Below, in pieces: positions 48,811 through 61,345 of a stretch of DNA of 64,000 nt. The DNA comes from Sialis fuliginosa. Its lineage: Eukaryota; Arthropoda; Insecta; Megaloptera; Sialidae. The position numbers and the translations under genes were made by a program. The notes beneath the pieces were generated by a model. It searched no databases and was not told the DNA's origin. It saw only the letters and a program-made list of their open reading frames with translations. Position 1 is the first letter of the stretch. The number at the start of each line of letters is the position of its first letter. The DNA is taken from the NCBI GenBank assembly GCA_961205875.1, contig OY540819.1, positions 5,954,501 through 6,018,500 on the forward strand. The letters run 5' to 3'.

Positions 48811-49493
48811 ATTATGCGGCCGAGCGGTTTTAACATGTTAGTTAACAATAAGTAACGTGTTGAACGCTGGTTCGAAATTCGGTTTGGGAATAGAACTTTT
48901 TATTTTTATTTGCAATTGTTTTTTTATTATTACTTCTTATTATTTTCTTATACATATTTTGGCTATATCTCGTTCAAACGTTGATTTTATTAAGTAGAAA
49001 ATATTATTATCGATAATGCATGTTTCTGGATTAAAATATATTAACATGTACGTAAATTTAATGGGTTTTTCGTGAGGTTAATTTCATTAATAAAATTTAT
49101 TTTATAACAATTCTTCATGAATAAATTATTAAATTTAACTATACATGATAGTATATTTATATTGAATTATCGATAAATATATTATAATGCATGTTTCTGG
49201 ATTATTAAAATATATTATCATGTAATTAAATTTAATGGTTTGAATTGTTATAAAATAAATTTTATTAATGAAATTAACTTAAATTTACGTACATGATAAT
49301 ACATTTTAATTCAGAAACATGCATTATAATATTTTCTACTTAAAAAAATTTGATATAAAAAAATATGTATAAGAAAATAATTAAAGTGAAAAACATTTGC
49401 AAATAAAAATAAAATTCCTAAACCGAGCTTCGAACCAGCGTTCACTGCGTTACTTATTGTTAGCTAGCATGTTAAAACCGCTTGGCCACATAA
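48811..49493. mobile_element. tRNA-derived inverted (tail-to-tail) SINE-like dimer
   Basis: The left end (48811-48892, + strand) and right end (49493 to about 49418, - strand) both read ATTATG(C/T)GGCC(G/A)AGCGGTTTTAACATG...TGAACGCTGGTTCGAA, with tRNA box A and box B of the Leu/Ser class. Behind each head the arms continue as inverted repeats to about 49112 and 49244 (for example a perfect 31-bp match around ATTAATAAAATTTATTTTATAACAA). The middle holds another partial copy (49183-49237) of ATAATGCATGTTTCTGG. The acceptor stem does not pair, so these are not functional tRNAs. Confidence 0.7.
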
Positions 49494-49599
49494 TGAAATA
49501 GTACAATTTTTAAAATTGGATATTTTTTATTATTAATGTCCATGAGATTCAATTCTCGGACATGTGTATTTTTGAGTTAGAAAAAAATAAGAGGGTGAA

Positions 49600-49877
49600 A
49601 TTTCGCTGGTTTGGTTATAATTTTAACGTGCCACATGCCTTGGTGCAAAATAAAATATATTTTTTACCTAGATTTAGCTCTTTGGTGCCCTCCCTCCTCC
49701 CCAGAAAAATTATTATTTTGTTCATCTTTTACTAGAGGCTATCATTTTACATATTCAGTAAAAATTTCAAGTTTTTAGCTTATATAGTTTACGAGATATT
49801 TTGTTTTGAATGAAAAGGACGGAAGGACGGACGAACGATGAAGTGAGATTAATAGGGTTTCTTTCGGAGACTGAAAA
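49600..49877 (-). repeat. Inverted partial copy of the CCGTCCGTCC element
   Basis: Read on the - strand it has CCCTATTAATCTCACTT, CGTCCGTCCTTCCGTCCTTTTCA, TCGTAAACTATATAAGCTA, AACTTGAAATTTTTACTGAA and GGCATGTGGCACGTTAAAA, the same order as the copies at 57253 and 61346. The open frame at 49810-50010 belongs to it. Confidence 0.7.
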
Positions 49878-50639
49878 AATATTTGAATCATTCAGGAGCT
49901 GGGAAAATTATACAGGTATTATACTACGTTCAACAAAATGTGAAGAAAATCAATATTTTGTTAGTAGGACTATAAGTTTTCCATTTTTTTTAATGACTAC
50001 ATTTAAATAAAATTGGGGTTTCTTTATATGCATATGGTGTCCCTATATTGGTCACGTATGTCTGTTGATTATTTTTATAATGTTTATTATATTATGTAAG
50101 AACAAAAAAATCTAAACTTTTCTTGTGTATGTATAAACCACAGATATAATTGTAAAATATAATACATAACACACATGAAAAACTAAAACCACATAAAATC
50201 AAGAGCCTTTTTTTAGAAAAAATATCGATTTACGTATACTTCTTGTACACGCTTTACATTTAAATATCTGGATATATAGGTACCTACATACTATCTTCGA
50301 TCTCTGCGGCGACCTTGGTCTTGAATAATAATTATATGTACTTATTACAGAATGTGTACGTATGTGTGTATTACAATAAATTTAATGTTTAGTAATCAGA
50401 TGTACTGTATTTACGGTTACTATCATTATAGACAGTACGTGTATCAAATTTACTGTTTAATTATTCAAGTTGCAACAGTTAGAACTTTCCCTTGTACTCA
50501 CCAATGTCAATAAATTCGTTTTCAAGTTCACTGCTTATTCTTTATAAATAACATTTATTTGTGTGTCAAGATTTGGAAAATAGGTGTAAACCAAAACACT
50601 GTAATGGAATTTTACAACTCACTTTTCACCCAATTTTAA

Positions 50640-51136
50640 TTGTCGTATCGATTTGAAATTTTGTACACGTGTATAAGTCCGGTGACAAAAAAATTCTAAA
50701 ACCAATATGACGGATGCCCCAAGATGGCAGATTACCTTTTTCGTCACAACCCCTTTGATATGGGTATCAAATGAAAGGATTTGACGAGTAGAATACGATA
50801 AGCTATGTGACGTCATTCTAAACCTAATAAGGCGGATGCCCCAAGATGGCAGATTATCTTTATCGTCACAACTCCCTTGATATGGGTATCAAGTTTTTAT
50901 TAAAAATGCACTAAAAATTAAAAAAATAACCTATAAAATGATGGGGCTTTGTCTTTCTGAAAGCCATAATTAATTTCTTCTTTGAGAAAAGCTATACATT
51001 TACCTTCATGAGCACCGCACGCTTTTATATTTTTACAGACCTGAAAATTTTGTGATAACTGAAATTTTTTTTTATTTTTAGTACATTTTTAATAAAAGCT
51101 TGATACCCATATCAAGGGAGTTGTGACGAAAAAGAT
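50640..51136. repeat. Foldback with a tandemly repeated left arm
   Basis: CGGATGCCCCAAGATGGCAG with CGTCACAAC and TTGATATGGGTATCAA occurs twice (50711 and 50833), and TTGATACCCATATCAAGGGA with GTTGTGACGAAAAAGAT occurs inverted at 51100-51136. The ATTTTTAGTGCAT/ATGCACTAAAAAT sides also pair. A non-autonomous element is likely; no gene inside. Confidence 0.65.
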
Positions 51137-51460
51137 ACATTTTTTTATTAACTTTTTTAATTTGATGGTTAACGATTTAGATTAAGATTAGTTAAAGTAT
51201 TAGAATTAATACTTTTCAATATTAATAATACTACCTATACATAGATTAAAATAAGTTGTTTTATTCAGAAGTGATTATATTTATCACTCAATTGTTAATT
51301 TGATTAAGTCCCCTATTTTTAGTACCAACATTTTTGAATATTGTATTAAGAAATATAATTCCTATAAATCATAAATTTTCTTGATTTTATTTTTATTTTT
51401 AAATTTTGTCTATTGAACTGATAGTTCAAATTTTCTTGATTATTAATACTTAAAAAGTAA

Positions 51461-51494
51461 ACATAGTCGTAAACATTTATGTTTACGACTATGT
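51461..51494. repeat. 34-bp hairpin
   Basis: ACATAGTCGTAAACAT, TT, ATGTTTACGACTATGT: a perfect 16-bp stem with a 2-nt loop, 22 bp before the larger palindrome. Confidence 0.9.
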
Positions 51495-51516
51495 AACATA
51501 AAGTCACATACATGTA

Positions 51517-51594
51517 ACATAAGTCATATGTATAATTCTAACCAGATATTATTTATAAATAATATCTGGTTAGAATTATACATATGACTTATGT
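51517..51594. repeat. Perfect 78-bp palindrome
   Basis: Thirty-nine bases beginning ACATAAGTCATATGTATAAT are followed with no spacer by their exact reverse complement; the centre is between 51555 and 51556 (ATTTA|TAAAT). No mismatch. Such perfect palindromes are unstable and usually young. No similarity to the foldback families elsewhere in the window was noticed. Confidence 0.95.
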
Positions 51595-52200
51595 AATTAT
51601 AATTTTTTAAGATTATTCTTAAATTTATTGTATGAATACACATATGTAGATTGGATATTCAAATAATAGCTATGTATTCTATAAATAGCAGTCATAGCTA
51701 TTGATCTAATGTGAAAGATACTATAGAACTTTGGTGATGGGTTGTTAGTATAAATGTTTCAAAATTGACATTTACATATGTTAGGGGAATATGAAACGCG
51801 CCGTCTACATCTATAGGTATATTCGCACATTTAGCACATAATATAAACGTTCGTTTATGTACATTAATGTGAAAGAAAGTGGGTATTTTATTCACTACGG
51901 AAATGTATGTTTGCAAATACTAAATGTGTAGAGTTATTTTTATTGTTGCATTTAAATAGTTTGTATTTTTATTATTTGGGAGTTATGCTTTTATTTTTAT
52001 ATTTTACAGTCTAAATGACTAATGAAATGTTCTATACTTTCATATATTTGTTTTTGTAAAATTATTTTATACTGTTAAAAAAATCTACTGAAACTTTTAA
52101 ATATGTACCAAACATATAAATTTTTCAATAAAACAATAATTTTTTTCAACAATATAAATATTGTCTTTTTCTAGTTAACATACTTAACTAGCAATAAGTA

Positions 52201-52406
52201 AAGGCTTCTATACACCACCTAATCTGCAGAGCCGATTTGTCGGGAAGTAGAGTTAGGGTACTGCAGATTGAGACGTGTATAGGCAAATCAAGCCGAATTT
52301 TCGGGGCATAATCGGCCCAATTTGCCTATCCACGACCTAATCTGCAGTAACCCTACTCTTCCTTCCGACAAATCGGCCCTGCAGATTGGATGGAGTATAG
52401 AGACCT
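52201..52406. mobile_element. Foldback MITE, long version of the 6118 family
   Basis: Almost the whole element is two inverted arms: AAGGCTTCTATACACCACC, AATCTGCAG, CCGATTTGTCGG, AGAGT, ACTGCAGATT, GTGTATAGGCAAAT on the left are mirrored on the right, with a short loop near 52305. The outer 20 bp match the element at 6118-6200. Confidence 0.8.
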
Positions 52407-52802
52407 TAATAATATCTAAGAAAAAATCATTACTATGCAAATAAATACATGAAGTAAAATATTATAAAATATTATACCAGACGATACTAGGTTTAGGTAA
52501 GTCTCGTCTCACCTTATATTTATAAACGAAAGATTCGTATCGGTCTCGAATTTTACAACCAATAAAAAAATTTAAGCAAAAGAATTTAATTTTTTCAAAA
52601 TATATAATATTATAACATTGTTTATATTGTATCTTACAATCATCAATTGAAATTCTAATTATTGATTAATAATATTAATTCGTTAATATCATCTCGATCT
52701 AGTTTGAGAGTTTCATCTCAGTATGAAATCCTATTCCTAATTTATAAAATATTTTCAACTAAATAAAACTAATTGTAAAAAAAATTAAAAATAACACTTA
52801 CT

Positions 52803-52990
52803 TTAAATACTTTCCAAGAATGTAATGAATAAATAAATAACCACCTGTGTAACAATAACCACAAATATCCAACAATTACAGAAGTATGTATAATATATAA
52901 ACAAACAATGAGTATAATTCACTTATAAATACACAAACGCCACTCGGAATGTACGCACTAATATCACACACTATAGCACAGTTGTCGCGG
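52803..52990 (-). promoter_or_regulatory. Candidate 5' UTR exon / promoter of FAAH2 (speculative)
   Basis: Read on the - strand, a locally GC-rich stretch (53060-52980, with GGCGTTGCGCCGGTTACCGC) leads into sequence ending in a strong donor, TATTTAAA|GTAAGTG, at 52803/52802. FAAH2 needs an upstream non-coding exon, and this is the best promoter-like place in range; it implies a first intron of about 7.9 kb. There is no direct evidence of transcription. Confidence 0.25.
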
Positions 52991-53183
52991 TAACCGGCGC
53001 AACGCCTCTGTCTTCATTCACAACAATCCGCCGTTGATTATAAACACTCCCTCCAAAAGCGCGAACCTCCAAAGCTCCACATGCGAATATACCACTTACC
53101 CATACATACATACTCAAACATGTGTAATAACATGTTTTGTTCTACCAGTGCGCGTTTGTGTGCGTGCATGTACAAATGTATAT

Positions 53184-53585
53184 TAGGCCCGGATTTAGAA
53201 ATTTGCCGCCCCTAGGCAGTTGTAAAAATTCCCCCCCCCCCCCCTCCTCGAAACTAACAGTTTAAGTCATAGATGTCAAAATATAAAACTCAGGATCTTT
53301 TTTTGTTTTGGTTGCGTCAGTTTCAAATTTTATAAATTTTTATAAAGTTACATTAGGAAACATAAAAACTGAAGACCTTTTTTTTAAGTCATGCTTGAGT
53401 TACATGTATAGAGAAATTATTGCTTATGAGTTGACATTTTTACGTCTCGATTTTCGGATGACAAAATCAAATTCAATTCTCACGAATATAACAAGTTTTC
53501 AAAGTTTCCACCAAAATTTGCCGCCCTTCAATTTTTGCCGCCCTAGGCAGCTGCGTACTTTGTCTGCATGGTAAATCCGGGCCTG
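53184..53585. mobile_element. TIR element with AGGCCCGGATTTA ends
   Basis: Starts AGGCCCGGATTTAGAAATTTG, ends GGTAAATCCGGGCCT; internal GCCGCCC(CT)AGGCAG occurs at both sides in inverse positions. TGTATATT and TGTATATA flank it. A C-run is at 53230-53243. The end type resembles hAT elements; the open frame 53308-53574 is inside it and has no recognisable product. Confidence 0.65.
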
Positions 53586-56500
53586 TGTATATATGTATTA
53601 TGTCTGAAAAGTCGTATATTAGTTTAGTAATATGTTTTTCGACTAGAAATTAAGAACTTAGTATGTATAAATTGCATATATTTACAGAAAATGGGTCAAT
53701 TTTTCACAGAAACACCCGGACCGAGATTTCCCCTTAAATCGTCTCTGAAAACATCAAATAACTATTTAATAGTGTTGATGTTATTTTTAATGGAATATCA
53801 TAATAATTTGAACATTTTCATCAATTCTGTAGTAGGAAGATATATTTTTTTGATATACACTAATATGGGGGTTAAGAATATTAACCCTCTATCCTTTACA
53901 ATTATAATAATATTTATATTTTTGGTCTTATTATACGCACAAATTTATGATATTTCATAAATATTCTATGTATATAAATTTTCGTAAAATTGAAAAGAAT
54001 GCGAAAAATTATTTTCTTAGTTTACTATGATTTTAAAAAACCGGCACTCCTTGTGTTACTTTTAAACCGATATTAACGACCTTGGACTTATTTTAAAGAA
54101 AATTTTATGTTCTACAAAAAAAGTCCTTTACAACGTATTTGTAAAATGAACGGTTTCAGAGAAAAACGCGAAAAACTATGAAAAAATGTAACCCGCCCGC
54201 CATTTTTTCAAGATGGCGGCGGTAGCACAACTCGGATCAGCTCGGACATTTTGTGGGATAATCAGGGACACTAGTAGAACGTTTCCACCAAAAATCATTT
54301 TGGTCCGAATTAGTTCCGGGTTAAAGTCTAATCTTACTGGACTATATGTTTCTCTATGTATTTTTCAGGTGTTGGCAAATAAATTTGTAAAATTCATCTA
54401 CTGTACATTTTGTAGAATCTACATTTGTTGGTATATGCATTTATAATGCACACTTGCAACAGTTTCACCTGTGTTAATTTCATTTTTATGAATAATATAA
54501 TTTATAATATCTAATACCATTTGAACTGTTAACCTTTTAACTCATATTATTATTTTAATAGTAGAATATTTTGTCGAAAATACACCTTTATAATACGTAT
54601 AAGCATATAAGGTACTGGCACCAGTCTTAAACAATACTCCAGTGTTGAACATTTTTAAATTAAATGTACAGAAATAAAAATATCTGTTGATATTTTATTA
54701 CTGCCGTTACTGGATATTAATCTAAATACATTTAACTGTCTATAACAGCGTGATTTAATGATAATTAATTGAACATTTTGTTTAAAAACAGTGGACAAAT
54801 AATTATCGCGGTTCGGTAGTATTCGACACACTATTTGTATTTTCTTATGTGAATGCTTTATATTGTTTTAAATTTTACGACTCTTTATTTTATAACTTAC
54901 GAGTATATGTAGTAGTACGTATCATTTTGTAATCATTAGCAAGTGTTCATTAATGGTTTTACTGGAAAAAACATAGACAAAATAAAAGGTTACAATTAAA
55001 AAAAAAACTATATTTGCGGATTTTGGTAATTCAATTGATTTAATGAAGATAACATGAAAATAATTGAAAAGTACCTATTTTTTTAATAATTTTTTTTCTA
55101 ATATTTATTTTATGAAGTTAATCGTTTTAAACATATGAATGACTCTTATGTGTATTTTAACATACTTGATTAAAAAGATATATTTTTAAGTAATTGAATA
55201 TATTAATCTCAATTATATAAAAATCTAGTGACCTGTTTTAAACGGTGAAGTTAACATACATAGGTGTTTTGTAAGAAAAAAAATTAAATTAGAAAAATAA
55301 CAGATTTTTCACTTTATGTATTTACACAGTAAATAATTCAATTGATTGTTCTCAGAATGATATTTGTATGTTAAAATAAATGATTAGAAAATGACGAAAC
55401 GAACAAATATATTTTCTGTATTAATTTTTATTATTTACTTGTTTAAATTCTCAAAACATGTAAATATTTATACTAGATGACATAAGTGTCGTATGTTAGA
55501 GAGATTGAACTTACGTACAAATATACATAGACACAGACTTTGCTTTGATATTTGGGTTATATATTTTCATTTTCTGATAACTACAGTATTCATTTAGATT
55601 AATTTAAATTTACAAAGTTTTTTTTAATTATTTTTTTTTGGCTGATTTAGCCAAAACACTTCCTATTTTTAGGTTGGTGATTTGAAGAAATAGCACATTA
55701 AAAAAAAGTTTATTGTGTTGTTTTTGTTTATTTATTTTAAAAAGTCTTGAAAATATAAATAAGTACATATATAAAAACAAATAATAAATAATAAAATATT
55801 AAAAATGTCTCAATTCGTACGGACAAAATAACTAATATTATTTGTAAATTATAAACATTAATTAATATATATACTTTATTTTAAACGATGCCCTTAGATT
55901 TACATCAAGGTGAAGGTTTTACAAAGCCGTAAAAAACGGAATGTAATTATTTTAATGTTTTTATAATTTGTTGACTATTTTTAAATTACTTTGCAATCAT
56001 TTAATTTTTATCTCTGCTCTATCCTGATTGGCCTATTAATAACTTTTCTATTGCCAACTAATTTTAATATACTAATTAGCTAATGAAGTAAGTTATTAAA
56101 TCATTTAATATATATATATATCATTAAACATATATGTATGTTTATTCTAAATTATCAGTTATCTTATTCGCTTAGGCTTCTCAACTACTCATATTTTCAT
56201 CTGGAACGTGTAAAACCAATTTAAAATTCACAAATAAATAAAATGTTAACAGAGAGCACTAATTATAAAGGATCATTAACACGTTCTATATCGTTTTTTA
56301 CCTTTAAATTAACAATATGAAGCATTGTGGATCCAATTTTTTTGCATTTAATTTTTTTGGCTATTTACCATATTCAATTATTAGGTTATAATTAATTTAA
56401 AGGAAAAATATTGTTACACTATTTTTTTCATCTAAAAGTAGGTAGGGTCACTATGCAAAGAGTAGAGAAAATAATTATTATAGAATCATTATTATACGTT

Positions 56501-57252
56501 ATTTATTGCTCCAATGAAGAGAATCAAGTGTGAGTTGATTTTAATCATTAATTCTTGAAGAATAATGTTTCTTATTTCATATTTTATTGTTTTTTTTTTT
56601 TAAATACGCATATCTATTACATTTTATATTGCTTAAAAAGTACAATTTTATTGCCTAAAGTTACATCATATTCTATTCCAGATATATAAATACTGTTTTC
56701 GTTAAAAATCAATAAAAAAGTGTATTTATCACATACACTGTATCAAATATTCATTCTAAACTTTAGACTGATGACTAATAATTATCGAACACCTCATAAA
56801 ATTTAGGAAATAAACAAATTATAACTAGACGCTTTATGTTTCCGTGTTCAACCGACATTAAATTTCAAGTTCATGAAATCGTATGTATTAGATTATTATT
56901 ATACTGTTGTATAATAAGATGTACATAAATTTAGAACGCCAGGTTAATTCAATCTTATCGGATATAGATATATGTATATACATATATATACCTAGTTATT
57001 TCTGAGAATTGTTTCGTATAAATGTATTTCTATTATAGTAAGGTTTCTTTTGACTTATTACCTCTTCAGGCATTGTTAGATTTATTGTTATTTTATTGGA
57101 TTGTGTGAGTTACTTATGATTTAAAATATTGATATGGTACTTTGGTTTCTACGGTTGAGTTAAATCTTTTGTAACTCAATATTATAACCAAAGATGGATA
57201 CATTTAGTCAATTCATAAAAAAATATATTAATCACCAAGGGAGTTCATTTTT
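53586..57252. other. AT-rich non-coding stretch
   Basis: Around 54000-54340 a GC-richer patch with CCCGCCCGCCATTTTTTCAA, GATGGCGGC and GGTCCGAATTAGTTCCGGGT looks like part of a repeat. Small open frames (53691-53960, 54213-54446) have no recognisable similarity. Nothing else seen. Confidence 0.5.
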
Positions 57253-57861
57253 AGGGTTCCGAAGAAACTCTATTAATCACACTTTGTCGTCCGTCCGTCC
57301 GTCCTTTTCACTCAAAGCCAAATAGCTCGTAAACTATATAAGCTAGAAACTTGAAATTTTTACTGAACATGTAAAATAACACCCTCTAGTAAAATATGTA
57401 CAAATTTATTGAATAAATAATTTTTCAGGGGGGGCAATAAGGAGCTAAAGCTAGGTAAAAAAAATATTTTTTTTATACCAAGACATGTGGCACGTTAAAA
57501 CGTATAACCAAATTTGAACATTTTTCTATTTTTTTCTAAATCAAAAATGGCGCCTGTAGGGGGCTAAAAGCAGTGTTTTATTTTACCCTGTAACTACTGG
57601 CTCAAAAAATCTGAAAAAAAATTGGTAACGAGGCTTTGGTGGGACTACCAACTACAAATACTAAAGTCAACAATATAATTTTAAATATTGGAATTAAAGG
57701 GAGGGGCGTCATTGAATTTTTTATTTTGATATCTAGGCATGTGGTATGTCAAAATATAGTTCTCAATTAGTAGAACTTGACACTTTTTTATATTTTAACT
57801 TTAACTTAAAAATGCACCTGTAAGTGGTTCCAAACATTTCACGTAGTACGTACTTCGGAAC
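57253..57861 (+). repeat. CCGTCCGTCC element, copy 1
   Basis: Begins AGGGTTCCGAAGAAACTCTA, followed by CGTCCGTCCGTCCGTCC, AACTCGTAAACTATATAAGC-like sequence, GCATGTGGCACG, CAAAAATGGCGCCTGTAGGG and GGAGGGGCGTCAT. The right side ends near CTTCGGAAC, complementary to TTCCGAAG of the left. It shares these words in order with 61346-62100. It has no open frame; probably a non-autonomous transposon. Confidence 0.7.
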
Positions 57862-58146
57862 TTTTATGGCATACACTCGTGTATGTCTTGCCCGAATTTT
57901 TTTTAAATTTATGTATCAGCAAAAAATACTATCTTGATTAGTAATTAGATGTTTGATGTACGTTTTTATACACTTTCAGTTACTCTTAAAGTTGCGGTAC
58001 TTGCTTTAGAGTTACGTCTCATTAGCTACCTTATACTACCGATGGGTATTAAAAATAGTGCTTTGATTAGCAGACATTTTCTAATTGCGTCTATAACCGA
58101 AGGTACCGGTAGATTGTAGTAGGTATAATTGTGCATTCCTATGCAA

Positions 58147-58676
58147 TATATATGTTACGGGCAAAGCCCGTAGGGTTTGCAAATTCGACACTGCCCGGAT
58201 AATGACAGCATTGCACATTGCTGCTGGGTAAAGTTAATAGAAATGGTTAATTAAGCGAACATTGTCGATAATGCTATAATAAATCGTCTAGGTCAGTAAC
58301 TACTGTATTATGATGTAAAACTGATATCAACAATCAAATAAAATTACTTGGTACAAGTTTTAAAATATATATGTTACAATGCATACACGTAAATTAATCA
58401 TTACATTAGGTACAACCTCAATATGCAAAAGAAAACTTTGTAAAAAATGTAATATACCGAGTCCAACAGCCGAAGCCGTAACTACCACCGGGGCAGTTTA
58501 GTATAGGGGGTCCTAAAAAAAGGTTTTCAATTTTAATATTTTGCATATAGTGAGAGCTCCTTAAACACTTACTGCCTCGGGGCCCCAGAGCCTATTGTTA
58601 CGGCTCTGACAGCAGCGATGTGCAATGCTGTGTCGACTCTGTACACCGCGCGGGCTTTTCCCGTAGCATATACATA
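58147..58676. mobile_element. TIR element with CGGGCAAAGCCCG ends
   Basis: Left ATATATGTTACGGGCAAAGC and right GGGCTTTTCCCGTAGCATAT are inverted repeats with a few changes; further in, GACAGCATTGCACATTGCTG pairs with CAGCGATGTGCAATGCTGTG. The interior has GAGTCCAACAGCCGAAGCCG. A non-autonomous DNA element, about 530 bp. The open frame at 58561-58743 belongs to it. Confidence 0.7.
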
Positions 58677-61345
58677 TGTACAATTCTAATTTTATAAAAA
58701 AAGAATTTATTATTCTTAATTTAATTATACTAGTAGATTGCACATTTTTATTTTAAAATTACTAAAATTGTCTTGTAATTGAGTAAAATAAAACAATTAC
58801 ATACTAATTAATAACTGCTTATAAAAATGTCATTCTTTATTATTTTAATAGTATAATTTCGTATTTCGTAACTAATAATATGAACATTTATATACATTTC
58901 GACATATCTTGGTCGAATTGTTTTAAGATATGCATTTATAATAAATACAACTAAAAAAATATACTTATAAAATCTATACATACTAATCTTTTACAAAAAT
59001 TATTTAAATGTATTATACATGAACATGAACGAATTTTGATTACAAAAAAGTCATTAGAAACACATATTTATATAACGCGATGTCGAATCTCACGAAGGAG
59101 GTCATTACTATACATCATTCAAGTTCTGATAATGATTGATAAATCGATAAAATATAATTCCATTAAAAGGAAACCACACAAATATTTTCACGTAGAAGAG
59201 CAATTACTTCAGTAGATGCTGATATCGGTATTAATAATAATTATAATAATTCTCTTTATTGTTTAGGTATATTTGAATTCAATGATATTATAATATACAT
59301 AGTTGGTGGAAACTAAATTGCTAATTTATATTAAATCGGCCTGGGATTACATTTTACAAATATTTTGTATTCCCCTTGCGAGAAAATTATTTATAATTTT
59401 ATGTATTGAAAAATTGCAAGTATAGAAAGAAAAATATAACAAAGTGTAAGTGTAGATCAAAAAAGGTCACTATAATTTGTAAGAGAGAAATATACAAAGG
59501 TAGAGATAAAAAGGTATTTGCAGTTGAAATTTTTTTTTAAAATAACCTCTGCCCTAAAAAATTTCAAAATTGAGTTTAAAAAAAAATATTATTAAGGCAT
59601 ATACGAGTACTTTTAATTTTACATTTTTTATGAAATGCTTTAACTCTTAAAGAGACGTATTTTACTGTAGATGTAGAAGAAATTTTCTTTAGGTTTTGGT
59701 ATATAAGATTATGCATACAAATTGATAACACACATTAAAAATTTTTTGGTAGCACACTTTGCAATAATAACTTCTTAAATAGTTTTTATTGTCATTATAA
59801 AATTTTCTCAATGAGAGTTACAAACAATTAAAATTAATCAATCGATATGTACTGTCCTTACATATATTTCAATATTGCACTCTGACCTATTTTCAGACCC
59901 TCATATAAATAATATTATTATGCATGTGTACCTATGTACATATATTTGTATACTGGATTCACGCAATAATGGTACAATAAGTAGACGTATTGTACATTTC
60001 AATAAGCCTATTGTGTAATAAATTATAACATCAACTAATCGTGTATTCCTGACTTACAACGAGCAAGGTCGCAAACTTGGTTGATCAACCGTTAATGTAA
60101 TTTCACTTGCATAAGAATATATCAAATGTATAGAAGATTTTCATTAAGATTAATTAATATTTAAAGTTTTGACTGTTTATTGACGTAATTGTATGTCAGA
60201 GACAGGATCTATGATTTTGATGTTTTGTTGGACTCATTTACCATAATAGGTAATTAAATCAAACGGTAGATATAGGATCTCATATTAATGTATGAAATGT
60301 AGGCTTCATAGATGTTGCTTGCCCTGATATCCCCAGGGCATATCCTAATCCTACCAATCATCCAGTTGTGACGTTAAATAACATAAGCTTGCACTGAATA
60401 TTTTAAATTAAAACCAAAAAAGAATTTAAAAAAATATGTGTAGATATTATCAAAAATGATTTATGTATATAAAACCTAATATGGACATTGCATTGAACTC
60501 TTTAAAAAAAGTTGACAGTCATTTTTTTAATTTCGATTATCCATTAATCTAGCTCATAACCTCATTGACTTTCTCATATCACTGGGAAGCCGAAAAATGC
60601 AATTGATTAGAAACTATCTGCCTATGTACATAGTACATTCTATGGACAAAATATTAATTATTATTTCATTTAAAGTAAACAAATAGGTATAGACAACTGA
60701 TTAATCATTTATTAATATATACATGAACATATTTTTAATTTGATAAATCAATGTTAGGCTTGAAGGTTATGTGATCATAGTTTAAAATATATTTATTATT
60801 ATTTTTGCTGTTTCGCGGTTCATAAAATTTTCACACTTTTTTATTCATGTTATTTTATCATACACTGTGAATATTATGCAAAAATCTATAACTGGTGATT
60901 TTTTTTCAGGATTTAATAAAAGGAAGAAGTTCAGTAACTGTGAAATATATTATATAGTTCAATTAATATGTAAGTATTATTCAAAAAGTAATTATATGTA
61001 GTTCATGATGTACCTACATGAAAATAAAGGGCAATTGAAATATTTCAAAATATAAGTAAATAAATCAAACATTTATGTACAGTTATAACCTGAGTAAGAG
61101 TTTTTCACATATATAGTTTCGAATTCTCGGAAGTTGCGATACTTGTTTCGGAGTTACGTCTATTTAGTAGAATAATGCTGCCACCTGATCAGCTTTGAAC
61201 ATATAGAAAATAAAAATGCATCGAACGCTTCATTTATCGGATATTTTTTAGTTAAAGCAACAAAAATTCAGTTTTAGGTATTAATTGACGAAACGAGATG
61301 TTTAGGTAAGTCTTGCCTCGTTTATTATTCTTGTCGCTTACTTTT
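58677..61345. other. AT-rich non-coding stretch
   Basis: No gene recognised. GTTGCGATACTTGTTTCGGAGTTACGTC at 61130-61160 resembles 57991-58018 and, inverted, 9752-9775, so a dispersed repeat fragment is present. Confidence 0.5.

Noticed and set aside
48597-48833. 78-codon open frame ahead of the tRNA-like repeat
   Set aside because: No similarity recognised, and its 3' end runs into the repeat.
48811-48892. Functional tRNA-Leu or tRNA-Ser gene
   Set aside because: Box A and box B are present but the ends do not form an acceptor stem and the sequence sits at the end of an inverted repeat together with a second copy; it is a tRNA-derived repeat.
53308-53574. 88-codon open frame
   Set aside because: It lies inside the TIR element 53184-53585 and has no known protein pattern.
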